Source of the DNA: Anaerolineae bacterium
GTDB lineage: Bacteria > Chloroflexota > Anaerolineae > B4-G1 > SLSP01
Assembly (NCBI GenBank): GCA_016927095.1
Contig: JAFGNI010000741.1
Location: 1-16,766, forward strand
Direction: 5' to 3'
Length of the DNA: 16,766 nt
The translations under genes were made by a program, and so were the position numbers. Positions 7,796-14,678 of the stretch are shown here, one piece after another. The notes under the pieces are model-generated. The model saw only the letters and a program-made list of their open reading frames with translations. It made no database searches and was not told where the DNA came from. The number at the start of each line of letters is the position of its first letter. Position 1 is the first letter of the stretch.

Positions 7796-10354
7796 TCATG
7801 CGTGGGCTATCTCTTGGGCTGCTAAGCCCTCGCCCGACCACCGCCGGTGCGGTGGCCTGGCGACTGCCGGTGCGGTTGAGAGCACGGCATAGGGATAGGC
7901 AAAGGCCTCGGCGTCGGCCTGTAGCTGCGCCGGCGGTCCGTCACCGGTGTAGGGCGCTAGCATGAGCAGAAAGCGCTCACGGTGTCCGGCGTAGGAGGGC
8001 GCCGGCGAGCGTAGGGTCTCTGCTATCAGAACGGCGAGATGCTTGCCCAGACCTGTGGCAGCGGAGGGGTAGGCCATCTGGCGTCCGGCATAGGTGCCGA
8101 AGGGATTGAGGGTGAGGGTGGTTTGATCGCCCGTCCGGCGCGTGCGCATTGGGCAGAAGGCGAAGCAGGTGGCGGCATCAGCGCTGTGGGCAACCAGGAG
8201 GCCGTTCTGGCCATCGCTGGCAGCCAGCCAGCCGTGGGTGATGGCGTTGTTGAAGGCATCTACGCCGCCCGCGCGTTCGAAGGTGCCCTCGCTGAGGTCG
8301 TAAGCGCTGGCGTGGTCCAGGTAGTTGTGTTTCCAGATTCGGAGTGGATGTCCCCGCCGTCCAGCCAGACCCGGCGCGATCTCGCAGGGCATAACTTCCT
8401 GCCAGCGGTCGTCGTAGGTTCGTTCCAGCCGGCGCGCCACGTTGGGGCGCCGCACGTGGTCCGGGGTCTTGGGGTAGACAATGTCCGTCGTGACGTAGAG
8501 GTAGGGCAGCTCGGCTGCGAGCACGTACTCGCGGCGAATGCGGACAGCCTGGCCTGAACGTCCCACCGGGATGGTCCCCTCTGCTGTGATCACGCCGAGG
8601 ACGCCCTCGCCAAGTTCCTCGACCGAGACGATCCTCCAGGCTTCGACTGCTGCGAGGTGCGGGCCATAGCGGATAGCGGTGCGAAGGAGGGGGCTAGCCT
8701 GAAGCGTCGCGTTCCCCGCGCGCAGGACGATGGGATGTCCCTGGCGATCAAAGGTTAGCGAGATGCCGTCATTGCCTAGGCTGAGGGGATCTGGGTGAGC
8801 CCGGACAAGGGCTGCCAAGGCGTTGGATGCTGCGCTATCGTGGTCGAGTGTTAGGTCATGGGTCACCCGACCGCCGGCAGGCAACTCAGCCACAAAGCAG
8901 AGCTCGTGTGTAGCCCCGGTCCCAGCCGGTGAGTGGCGAAGCGCAGCCGGCACCTTCTTGCCGTCGGTTGTCGACAGGTTGGCTGCACCGCGCGAGACAT
9001 CCGGGAGCACCAAGGGTAGCCGGACGAGCGCCCGGGATGGTTTGGGGCGATAGACGACGGCCTCGGTATCGATGCCTCTCGCGTAGTCCGCCAGGGCAAA
9101 GCGGATGGTGCCTGGGGTCTTTGCGGGCGACGGGCTCGCAGCCTCGGCTGCTAACGCCCAGGCCCGGTTCGAGGCCTCGAAGGCGCTGGTCACCAGGTCT
9201 GCAGCTATGCCGAGCCGGGTCTGGTTCATCACCGGCGCTGCCAGCCCGAAGTGGGTCGTGGAGAGCGCCCGCAGGCGCGCCTCAAAGGCCTCGTTGAGGT
9301 CCGCCATGACCTCGGGGCTGGCAGCATCCGCCATCAAGGCTCGTGCTTGTTGCTCCAAGATCCGCGACCGGTCGATCCCAGTCCAGAGCCGGTGGTTGGA
9401 CCATTTCTCAGCCCAGCTGGCCATGCCATCGTAGTTGCCGTCGGCGGTGTCCTGCCCGAAGGAGACGGTACCCACCGGCGGATGCGCGGTCACATAGGCA
9501 TAGGGCGTGGTGAAGGTGACGTAGTCCAGGCCGGCGATGCTGTTAACCAACCCCTCCAGGCCCTGGGCAGCGATGAGAAGTCTGCGAACGATAGGCCAAT
9601 CGTAGCCGGACCAGAAGTCATCATCGGCGTCGGCATCGATGAGCAAAAGGAGGTCGGTGGGCTCAACCATCCCCAGCTGCTGCCGCCGCAGCGATGTCAC
9701 CCAGCGGCGCAGCGAGAGGTGGTTGGCGACGTCGCCGTGGTTGTGGGCCGGGATCAAGGTCAGTGTGTCTTCAATGCCTGGGTACGTCAGCGTGAGTGGA
9801 TTGTGGCGTTCAACCAGTGAAAGCGGGGGGATAAAGTTGCTGAAGGCGTTGAAAGGCACCGCGCTGTAGAAGAGACTGATGGCCTCGATGCCACATGCCC
9901 TGTAGAGCTTCAGATGCAGGGGCGTGAACATCATTTCCTGGGGGCGCACGACGGGACTCACCTCACTGAAGAGATCCCTGAGTCCCGACCCCTCTGCGTT
10001 GCTCAAGGCTCGCCCAATGGCAGCCTCGAACTCCCGTGCTGTGTGCGCACTAATCAAGCCGTTATTGTAGGACATGACCTCGATCTCGTCGCAGTTGTCC
10101 TGAACGCGGCGCTGCAGCGCCGCAATCAGGTCGGGGCAGTGCTCCGGCATGATTGCGCCGAGCGAGAAGACGTTCTCGATGTCCCATGTCCCGCGGATGG
10201 GAAGGCCCTGTGCGTTGAACCGGTCCAGCATGGCGACGATCTGACGGATCACACGGATGTCCTTGCCGAAACCCAGCTCGTCGGGTGTGTCACCGCGGTA
10301 TGAGTGGTAGAAGTTCACATGGAACCGGAATGCGAGGTGGATCCGGGGATCCAT
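7796..10354 (-). CDS. Large GH38/GH57-superfamily carbohydrate-active enzyme
   Basis: An 852-residue protein with no signal peptide. The first ~330 residues have the feel of the (beta/alpha)7 barrel shared by GH38 alpha-mannosidases and GH57: early paired histidines H12 and H17 in FRFHVNFYHSYRGD, TWDIEN (56-61) with acidic D58/E60, RPQEMMFTP (137-145) like the GH57 WxPEMAF region, AHNHGD (203-208) and DADADDD (240-246). A bridging segment GNYDGMASWAEKWSNHRLW (306-324) leads into a helical part, then a long beta-rich C-terminal half (~420-840) similar in style to GH38 C-domains. Catalytic residues cannot be assigned with certainty and the substrate is unknown. ATG 10354 has AAGGAGAG upstream. 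It is divergent from the encapsulin operon and precedes the sulfatase in the same direction, so the two probably act on the same glycan. Confidence 0.62.
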   Translation of the reverse strand: MDPRIHLAFRFHVNFYHSYRGDTPDELGFGKDIRVIRQIVAMLDRFNAQGLPIRGTWDIENVFSLGAIMPEHCPDLIAALQRRVQDNCDEIEVMSYNNGLISAHTAREFEAAIGRALSNAEGSGLRDLFSEVSPVVRPQEMMFTPLHLKLYRACGIEAISLFYSAVPFNAFSNFIPPLSLVERHNPLTLTYPGIEDTLTLIPAHNHGDVANHLSLRRWVTSLRRQQLGMVEPTDLLLLIDADADDDFWSGYDWPIVRRLLIAAQGLEGLVNSIAGLDYVTFTTPYAYVTAHPPVGTVSFGQDTADGNYDGMASWAEKWSNHRLWTGIDRSRILEQQARALMADAASPEVMADLNEAFEARLRALSTTHFGLAAPVMNQTRLGIAADLVTSAFEASNRAWALAAEAASPSPAKTPGTIRFALADYARGIDTEAVVYRPKPSRALVRLPLVLPDVSRGAANLSTTDGKKVPAALRHSPAGTGATHELCFVAELPAGGRVTHDLTLDHDSAASNALAALVRAHPDPLSLGNDGISLTFDRQGHPIVLRAGNATLQASPLLRTAIRYGPHLAAVEAWRIVSVEELGEGVLGVITAEGTIPVGRSGQAVRIRREYVLAAELPYLYVTTDIVYPKTPDHVRRPNVARRLERTYDDRWQEVMPCEIAPGLAGRRGHPLRIWKHNYLDHASAYDLSEGTFERAGGVDAFNNAITHGWLAASDGQNGLLVAHSADAATCFAFCPMRTRRTGDQTTLTLNPFGTYAGRQMAYPSAATGLGKHLAVLIAETLRSPAPSYAGHRERFLLMLAPYTGDGPPAQLQADAEAFAYPYAVLSTAPAVARPPHRRWSGEGLAAQEIAHA

Positions 10355-10488
10355 CGTATGCTCTCCTTCGGCGTCGTAGATGTGCTAACTACATCGTGCT
10401 CGGTGTGGACTTAGTGCCGGCGTCCGTCCGTGCTCGGTGTTATCTAGCATACTTCAACTCCCTGCCATCACAACTCATCATCGTCGCA
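10355..10488. promoter_or_regulatory. Divergent regulatory region with a direct repeat
   Basis: Non-coding DNA between two divergent genes. CGTGCTCGGTGT occurs twice, exactly, at 10395-10406 and 10429-10440 (34 bp apart). On the minus strand, TTGTGA (complement of 10468-10473) and TATGCT (complement of 10446-10451) are 16 bp apart and could be a promoter for the GH38/57-like gene. If so, the repeats lie just downstream of its start point, where a repressor would act. The function is inferred only from position. Confidence 0.35.
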
Positions 10489-10518
10489 TTAGCCTTTTTC
10501 TGTGGACCTGTATATAAT
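10489..10518 (+). promoter_or_regulatory. Promoter of the encapsulin operon
   Basis: A perfect TATAAT at 10513-10518 in the otherwise GC-rich DNA, with a weak TTAGCC -35 at 10489-10494 (18-bp spacer). The expected start near 10525 gives a leader of about 100 nt before the ferritin-like gene. The weak -35 fits a promoter that needs an activator or is tightly controlled. Confidence 0.6.
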
Positions 10519-10542
10519 GGATTTGATGTTGGTTGGGGTTGT

Positions 10543-10596
10543 CTTGCCCTAGGCGGTTGACATCACCGCGGCGGTAGACTTCACCGCTGGGGCAAG
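10543..10596 (+). promoter_or_regulatory. Structured leader: twin identical-stem hairpins inside an outer stem
   Basis: An outer stem CTTGCCCT (10543-10550) pairs with GGGGCAAG (10589-10596), 8 bp with one U-G. Inside are two hairpins with the same 5-bp stem, GCGGT/ACCGC, at 10553-10569 and 10571-10587, each with a 7-nt loop (TGACATC and AGACTTC). In the transcript this makes a three-way junction lying 27 nt before the ATG. As DNA, the same bases are two dyads GCGGT-N7-ACCGC with centres 18 bp apart, which could be tandem repressor sites just downstream of the promoter. A third, partial copy of the inner sequence, CATCACTGG, is at 10599-10607. It matches no riboswitch class I recognise. Confidence 0.6.
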
Positions 10597-10623
10597 TACA
10601 TCACTGGTCTAGAGGGAGGCGAT

Positions 10624-11589
10624 ATGAATCGAGCAGAATTCATCGAGATGTTGAACCGGGACCTCGCTGATGAGCACGCTTCCATCCTCCGCTATCTTAT
10701 TCACGCCTATCAAGTGGGCGAGGATACCCCGCTGGGTCAGATGCTCCTCTCCACAGCTCGCGAAGAGATGTGGCACATGAACTGGCTGGGCGATGAGATC
10801 GGTGAGATGGGCGAGGAACCTTTGATGGAGAAGGGTGACTTTCCGTTCGACGGTACATCCAATGCTTCACTGTTGTGCTCCTACATCGATTGGGAAGCCA
10901 ACCTCATCAAGATGTATGAAGATCAAGCTGCCCAGGTCGACGACGGGGAGATGAAGCGCATTCTCCAGCAGCTTGGTTGGGAGAGTGTGACCCATATGCG
11001 CCGGTTTCAGGATTGGCTGGAGAAGCTTGGTCCAGAAGGGGAGGAGCCCTTCGAGGAGGTGGAGGCCGAGCTGTCGGCGGATCTTCTCCAGCGATTCCAG
11101 AAGGAGATGGACCAGCACTACAAGCTAGTGCTCCAGCACCTCAGGCACGCTTTTGTCTTTGAAGAGCCCAATTGCCCTGTCGGCAGCGAATTGGAGTTAT
11201 CGGCGATGCGGCACATGAAGCACCTGTCGCATTTCGCCGAGGAGTTGGCTGAGTCGGGACAGGAGCTGCCGTTTGGCTACCCGGGTGTCGACATGAGCCG
11301 TGAACTGAAGCAGGCCCTGCTGTCAGATCTCAAGCTGACGGAGGAGGCCAAAGACCGCTTGATCATGTACAGCCAGGATCCTGAAGTGGAGAAGCACCAC
11401 GGTCTCAAGATCGAGGTGGACACGATGGTGACACGGAATGGTCTGCTGTCCACGGTGGTCAAGGAACTGATGGAATCGGCGGATGAGGGTGAAGCGGTCG
11501 ATGAACCCATGACTAAGGTGTCGGCTGATGATGTGCCGGCGGATGACAAACCCGCGCCGAAGTGGACGGTTGGCAGTCTGAAATCGTAG
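10624..11589 (+). CDS. Tandem ferritin-like encapsulin cargo protein
   Basis: A 321-residue protein of two ferritin-like four-helix domains plus a tail. Domain 1 (~1-135) has bacterioferritin-like ligand candidates E17, E48-x2-H51, E91 and H124 (with E120 at -4 rather than the usual -3). Domain 2 (~152-285) starts with a similar helix (E161, in KEMDQHYKLVLQHLRHAF) but has His-rich RHMKHLSHF (196-204) where Glu-x2-His is expected, and no ExxH in its last helix. Residues 287-311 are an acidic, disordered-looking linker, and the end PKWTVGSLKS matches the G-S-L core of family 1 encapsulin targeting peptides. The shell gene starts 25 bp later, so this is almost certainly the encapsulated cargo, expected to oxidise and sequester iron. 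ATG 10624 has GAGGGAGG upstream. Exact chemistry is uncertain. Confidence 0.85.
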   Translation: MNRAEFIEMLNRDLADEHASILRYLIHAYQVGEDTPLGQMLLSTAREEMWHMNWLGDEIGEMGEEPLMEKGDFPFDGTSNASLLCSYIDWEANLIKMYEDQAAQVDDGEMKRILQQLGWESVTHMRRFQDWLEKLGPEGEEPFEEVEAELSADLLQRFQKEMDQHYKLVLQHLRHAFVFEEPNCPVGSELELSAMRHMKHLSHFAEELAESGQELPFGYPGVDMSRELKQALLSDLKLTEEAKDRLIMYSQDPEVEKHHGLKIEVDTMVTRNGLLSTVVKELMESADEGEAVDEPMTKVSADDVPADDKPAPKWTVGSLKS

Positions 11590-11614
11590 GTCAAGATACG
11601 AACAGGAGGAACCC

Positions 11615-12364
11615 ATGAGCGATTACCTGATGCGTGAGGATGCACCTTTGACGGACGCTGAGTGGCAGCATGTGGACAAAGCCGTCGTTGAGACGGCCAA
11701 GCAGTTCCTGGTGGGAAGGCGTTTCCTCGATCTGGCCGGGCCTTTTGGGCCAGGGCTGGAGATTGTGCCTGTAGGCACGGGCGATGCTCGCGGCTACGTT
11801 GAGCTGAGTATCCTTGATGCGACGTTTATGCTCTATTGGAAGGATATTGAAGCCAGCCGCAAGATGGGCGTGCCACTCGAGACGGGTGCTGCTGCCCGTG
11901 CTGCGATGGCGTGCGCACGGATGGAGGACGAGCTGATCCTCAGCGGTCTCATTGGCGCGGCCGAAAAGAGCGTCTCCTTGGGTGATTGGACTGAGCCAGA
12001 TGCGCCGTTAGGAGATATCGTGAAGGCCACCGAAGCGCTCTTTAGCGATGGCTTCTTCGGGCCGTATGCGGTCGTCCTGAGCCCGGACCTCTATACGCAG
12101 ACACAGCGCGTCTCGCGTGGGATGGGTCGCATGGTGAGCAAGTTGATCAACGATATCGTCACCGGCGGTATGTTCCGCACGCAGTTGCTTGATGAGGGAC
12201 AGGGGCTGGTTCTTTCACTGGGCGCCTACAACTTCGACCTGGTCGTCGGTCAGGATCTGGTGGCCGCCTACCAGGGCAACGAGGGACTTGACCACAGTTT
12301 CCGCGTCATGGAGACGCTGGCTCTGCGGGTGAAACGGGGCGGCGCAATCTGCAAACTGGGATAG
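11615..12364 (+). CDS. enc: Encapsulin shell protein (family 1, linocin-M18/HK97 fold)
   Basis: A 249-residue shell protein. The N-terminus [14 protein letters not shown] followed by [13 protein letters not shown] is the standard family 1 opening helix and loop. [12 protein letters not shown] (101-112), [12 protein letters not shown] and the C-terminal [11 protein letters not shown] then [13 protein letters not shown] are HK97-fold landmarks of encapsulins. Compared from memory with the 265-residue Thermotoga shell protein, it is about a dozen residues shorter between PVG (52-54) and DATF, the E-loop. ATG 11615 has a near-ideal AGGAGGAA at 3-bp spacing, consistent with the high copy number needed for a shell (60 or more copies). 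It lies directly behind its ferritin-like cargo. It was once annotated as a bacteriocin family; a compartment role is now established for the family. Confidence 0.93.
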   Translation: MSDYLMREDAPLTDAEWQHVDKAVVETAKQFLVGRRFLDLAGPFGPGLEIVPVGTGDARGYVELSILDATFMLYWKDIEASRKMGVPLETGAAARAAMACARMEDELILSGLIGAAEKSVSLGDWTEPDAPLGDIVKATEALFSDGFFGPYAVVLSPDLYTQTQRVSRGMGRMVSKLINDIVTGGMFRTQLLDEGQGLVLSLGAYNFDLVVGQDLVAAYQGNEGLDHSFRVMETLALRVKRGGAICKLG

Positions 12365-12392
12365 ATGCGGAGTAGTTGGCGGAGAGGTAACC

Positions 12393-12743
12393 ATGGTTGC
12401 ACAGAGTGATCCATCCAAGACCGGGACTTCAGGAGAGAAGCGGCCTCTCTCCGATGAGGCGGTCGCGGCTTTCCTCGAGACTGTACCCGATTGGGAGGTT
12501 GTGACCCGAGAGGGACACACCCAGTTGGAGCGCGCGTTCTCTTTTCCCGACTTTGCCGAAGCATTGGCCTTCACCAACGCGGTGGGTGACCTGGCGGAGA
12601 CGCTGAATCACCATCCGACGATCGTGACGGCGTGGGGATCAGTGACGGTGACCTGGTGGTCGCATGATGCCGGCGGGCTGACCAAGCGGGACCTCAGGGC
12701 AGCGCAAGAGACCGACCAACGCTACGAGGGTGGGTCCGCCTAG
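12393..12743 (+). CDS. phhB: Pterin-4a-carbinolamine dehydratase
   Basis: A 116-residue protein with the full dehydratase signature: E69-x3-H73-H74-P75-x5-W81-x9-H91-x8-D100, including LNHHP and [15 protein letters not shown]. Members dehydrate 4a-hydroxytetrahydropterin to quinonoid dihydropterin; in some bacteria homologues are tied to molybdopterin or folate metabolism. The N-terminal ~18 residues are polar and precede the usual LSDEAV start. ATG 12393 is preceded by GGAGAGG. It follows the shell gene by 28 bp on the same strand and is closed off by the stem-loop at 12779, so it is most likely part of the encapsulin transcript. No aromatic amino acid hydroxylase, its classical partner, is in the window. 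It has no obvious encapsulin loading tail (ends [11 protein letters not shown]). Confidence 0.92.
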   Translation: MVAQSDPSKTGTSGEKRPLSDEAVAAFLETVPDWEVVTREGHTQLERAFSFPDFAEALAFTNAVGDLAETLNHHPTIVTAWGSVTVTWWSHDAGGLTKRDLRAAQETDQRYEGGSA

Positions 12744-12778
12744 GCGAGACCACGGTTAACCGACGGCTGTAGAAAAGT

Positions 12779-12814
12779 ACAGCGGGGAAATCCTAGTATG
12801 GATTTCCCCGCTGT
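12779..12814. terminator. Bidirectional terminator between convergent operons
   Basis: A perfect 15-bp stem, ACAGCGGGGAAATCC (12779-12793) and GGATTTCCCCGCTGT (12800-12814), with a 6-nt loop. On the minus strand it is followed by ACTTTTC, a fair T run for ending the sigma factor transcript. On the plus strand it is followed by TGCTTGC, weaker. It sits between the convergent phhB and sigma factor genes and probably serves both. Confidence 0.8.
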
Positions 12815-12876
12815 TGCTTGCTAGAGCGAAGAGAGACGGTCCCGGCGCTGCTGCGCGGAACAGCTCTCCGCACCTG

Positions 12877-14037
12877 CTATCGGAAGTCTTGCAACTGGCG
12901 GCGATGGTAGGGGTGGCGCAGCTTGCGCAACGCCTGCCCCTGAATTTGGCGTACCCGCTCCTTGGAGATGCCCAGCTTCTGCCCAAGTTCCTTGAGCGTG
13001 TGGGTGCGGCTTCCGTGCAGGCCAAACCGCATCTTCAAGATCCAAGCCTCTCGCGGTTCCAGCGTCGTGAGCAACTGCTCCAACTGATCGTGGAGCATCC
13101 GTTCCTCGGCCGTCTCATCGGGCCGGGGCGTATTCTCATCCTCGATGAACTGTTCCAGCTCCGAGGTGTCCTCATCCCCGACTTCCTTGTTCAGGGAGAC
13201 CGGACGTTGCGACTGCCGGAGCATCCTGCGCAGCTTCTGCGGCTCTTCATTAGCCTCTGCTGCCAACTCCTCGTAGGTGGGACGGCGCCCGAGGCGCTGC
13301 TCCATCGCGCGGGAGATCTTATCCAGCTTCCGGAGATAGTCGCTCATATGGATGGGGATACGAATGCCGCGGCCATGCTGCGTCAATGAGCGCGTCACGG
13401 CTTGCCGAATCCACCACGTTGCGTATGTGCTGAAGCGGTTGCCACGGTGATAATCGAACTTGTCCACAGCCTTGATAAGCCCAACATTTCCAGCCTGGAT
13501 CAAGTCCAGGAAGGGCAGGCCGTACCCCCGGTAACGCTTGGCGACGCTGACCACAAGCCGGGTATTGGCCTCAATGAGATGGCGCCGTGCATCCTGCGCC
13601 TTCTGAACTTGTCGCTCTAGCTCATCGATTTCGCCGGAGGCGTAGTCACCTGTGGCGAGCTTGCGCTGGGCTTCTCGGCCGCGCTCAATCTTCTGGGCAA
13701 GGTCAATCTCCTCCTCACGGGATAGCAGGGGCACCTGTCCCATCTCCTGCAGATAGAGGCTCAGGGAGTCATCAGTGCCGATCCGGGCAAGGTCGACGGT
13801 TTCCTCTTCGGCGTCCTCGTCGATGTCGTCCTCACTGAGGTCATCTTCGTTGTCGTCGAAATAGGCATGGAAATCGTCGATGGGGCTGCTTTGTTCCAGA
13901 TCCTCATCCTCGGTATCCGTACCGAAGATGTCATCTAGGGTCAGCAACTCATCAGTCTCCAACTCACCCACTTCATCGTACTCCTCCGACGTGGTGTCGA
14001 AGTTCTCAGTATCCTCACGTAGTGTTAGCGCTTCCAT
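12877..14037 (-). CDS. sigA: Primary-type sigma-70 factor (SigA/RpoD group)
   Basis: A 386-residue sigma factor with all core regions. Region 1.2 is DSLSLYLQEMGQVPLLSREEE (from residue 90), region 2 holds RLVVSVAKRYRGYGLPFLDL and the -10 recognition helix TYATWWIRQAVTRS (204-217), region 3 covers ~222-285, and region 4.2 has the -35 helix-turn-helix TLKELGQKLGISKERVRQIQ (347-366). Instead of a clear region 1.1, residues 1-82 are strongly acidic (38 Asp/Glu, almost no basic residues), which could mimic DNA in holoenzyme autoinhibition (inference). ATG 14037 has a purine-rich GAGAAGAGA just upstream. Whether it is the sole housekeeping sigma or one of several primary-like copies cannot be told from this window. 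A DksA/TraR gene lies 162 bp upstream on the same strand. Confidence 0.94.
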   Translation of the reverse strand: MEALTLREDTENFDTTSEEYDEVGELETDELLTLDDIFGTDTEDEDLEQSSPIDDFHAYFDDNEDDLSEDDIDEDAEEETVDLARIGTDDSLSLYLQEMGQVPLLSREEEIDLAQKIERGREAQRKLATGDYASGEIDELERQVQKAQDARRHLIEANTRLVVSVAKRYRGYGLPFLDLIQAGNVGLIKAVDKFDYHRGNRFSTYATWWIRQAVTRSLTQHGRGIRIPIHMSDYLRKLDKISRAMEQRLGRRPTYEELAAEANEEPQKLRRMLRQSQRPVSLNKEVGDEDTSELEQFIEDENTPRPDETAEERMLHDQLEQLLTTLEPREAWILKMRFGLHGSRTHTLKELGQKLGISKERVRQIQGQALRKLRHPYHRRQLQDFR

Positions 14038-14199
14038 GTTTGTTCTCTTCTCAACGCTCCTTTTCCTAGTTTCTTACCGTCAGCGGCTGAGCATACGTGA
14101 GCCGCAACGCGATCTACAGCTATTTGTTACAAAGACGTGTTGTGAGGCGTGAATCTTACCTGTCGTGCCTAGGCATCCCTGGGTTGACGGATGCAGTTG

Positions 14200-14541
14200 T
14201 CAGCCATAGTCTTTCTTTTGCGTGCTCTTGCCGGCTTGTGCGCAGGCCACGCAGATCGTGGTGTCTGGCAGAACGGCGAGCCGGTTCGGATTGATCCGCT
14301 GCCCGCAACGTTCGCAGATGCCATAGGTGCCGTCTTCAAGACGTACCAAGGCTTGTTCAAGTTCCCCGGCCTTCTGCTGAAGTCGCTTGAGCATGGCTTG
14401 ATCAAGCTCCCACTGCGTGATCGCAGGGTCGCCCTTGCCCATGCCGTACTCGGGCTTGGTCTCCAGCGCCTCCTCTAGGGCCTTGATCTGATCCCGCAGG
14501 GAGGTGAGTTCCTCCTGCAGTGTTACTCTCTGTTGTTCCAT
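14200..14541 (-). CDS. DksA/TraR-family zinc-finger protein
   Basis: A 113-residue protein. Residues 1-30 and 43-70 form two helices of a coiled-coil hairpin, followed by a C4 zinc finger C76-x2-C79-x17-C97-x2-C100 in YGICERCGQRI and TICVACAQ, the TraR/DksA signature. Family members bind the RNA polymerase secondary channel and modify initiation, often with ppGpp. It is shorter than E. coli DksA (151 residues), and I do not see the acidic DxxDxA tip motif clearly, so it may be a TraR- or YocK-like relative rather than a true DksA. ATG 14541 follows GGGAGG with 6-bp spacing. It is flanked on the same strand by the sigma factor (downstream) and the MscS channel (upstream, 137 bp). Confidence 0.88.
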   Translation of the reverse strand: MEQQRVTLQEELTSLRDQIKALEEALETKPEYGMGKGDPAITQWELDQAMLKRLQQKAGELEQALVRLEDGTYGICERCGQRINPNRLAVLPDTTICVACAQAGKSTQKKDYG

Positions 14542-14678
14542 CCATTACCTCCCTAGCTTCTCTAGGTTAGGTCTCTCAATGCAGGTCATGTGCGAAGCAT
14601 CTGGCTTCCACGCCTTGGAGAGCTGTATCTACGAACCTGGTATTGTCCAAGTCCCTGATCTCCCGACCATTGCCAGCT

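Noticed and set aside
9251..9820. Plus-strand open frame (189 codons) inside the GH38/57-like gene
   Set aside because: Antisense to a coherent 852-residue protein with family motifs; high GC creates such frames.
12814..13389. Long plus-strand open frame (191 codons) over the sigma factor gene
   Set aside because: It is the antisense shadow of a clear sigma-70 gene; its composition is Leu-rich with no recognisable family.
14167..14176. Perfect palindrome TGCCTAGGCA after the DksA/TraR gene
   Set aside because: Too short a stem with no T run to call a terminator, and no evidence for a binding protein.
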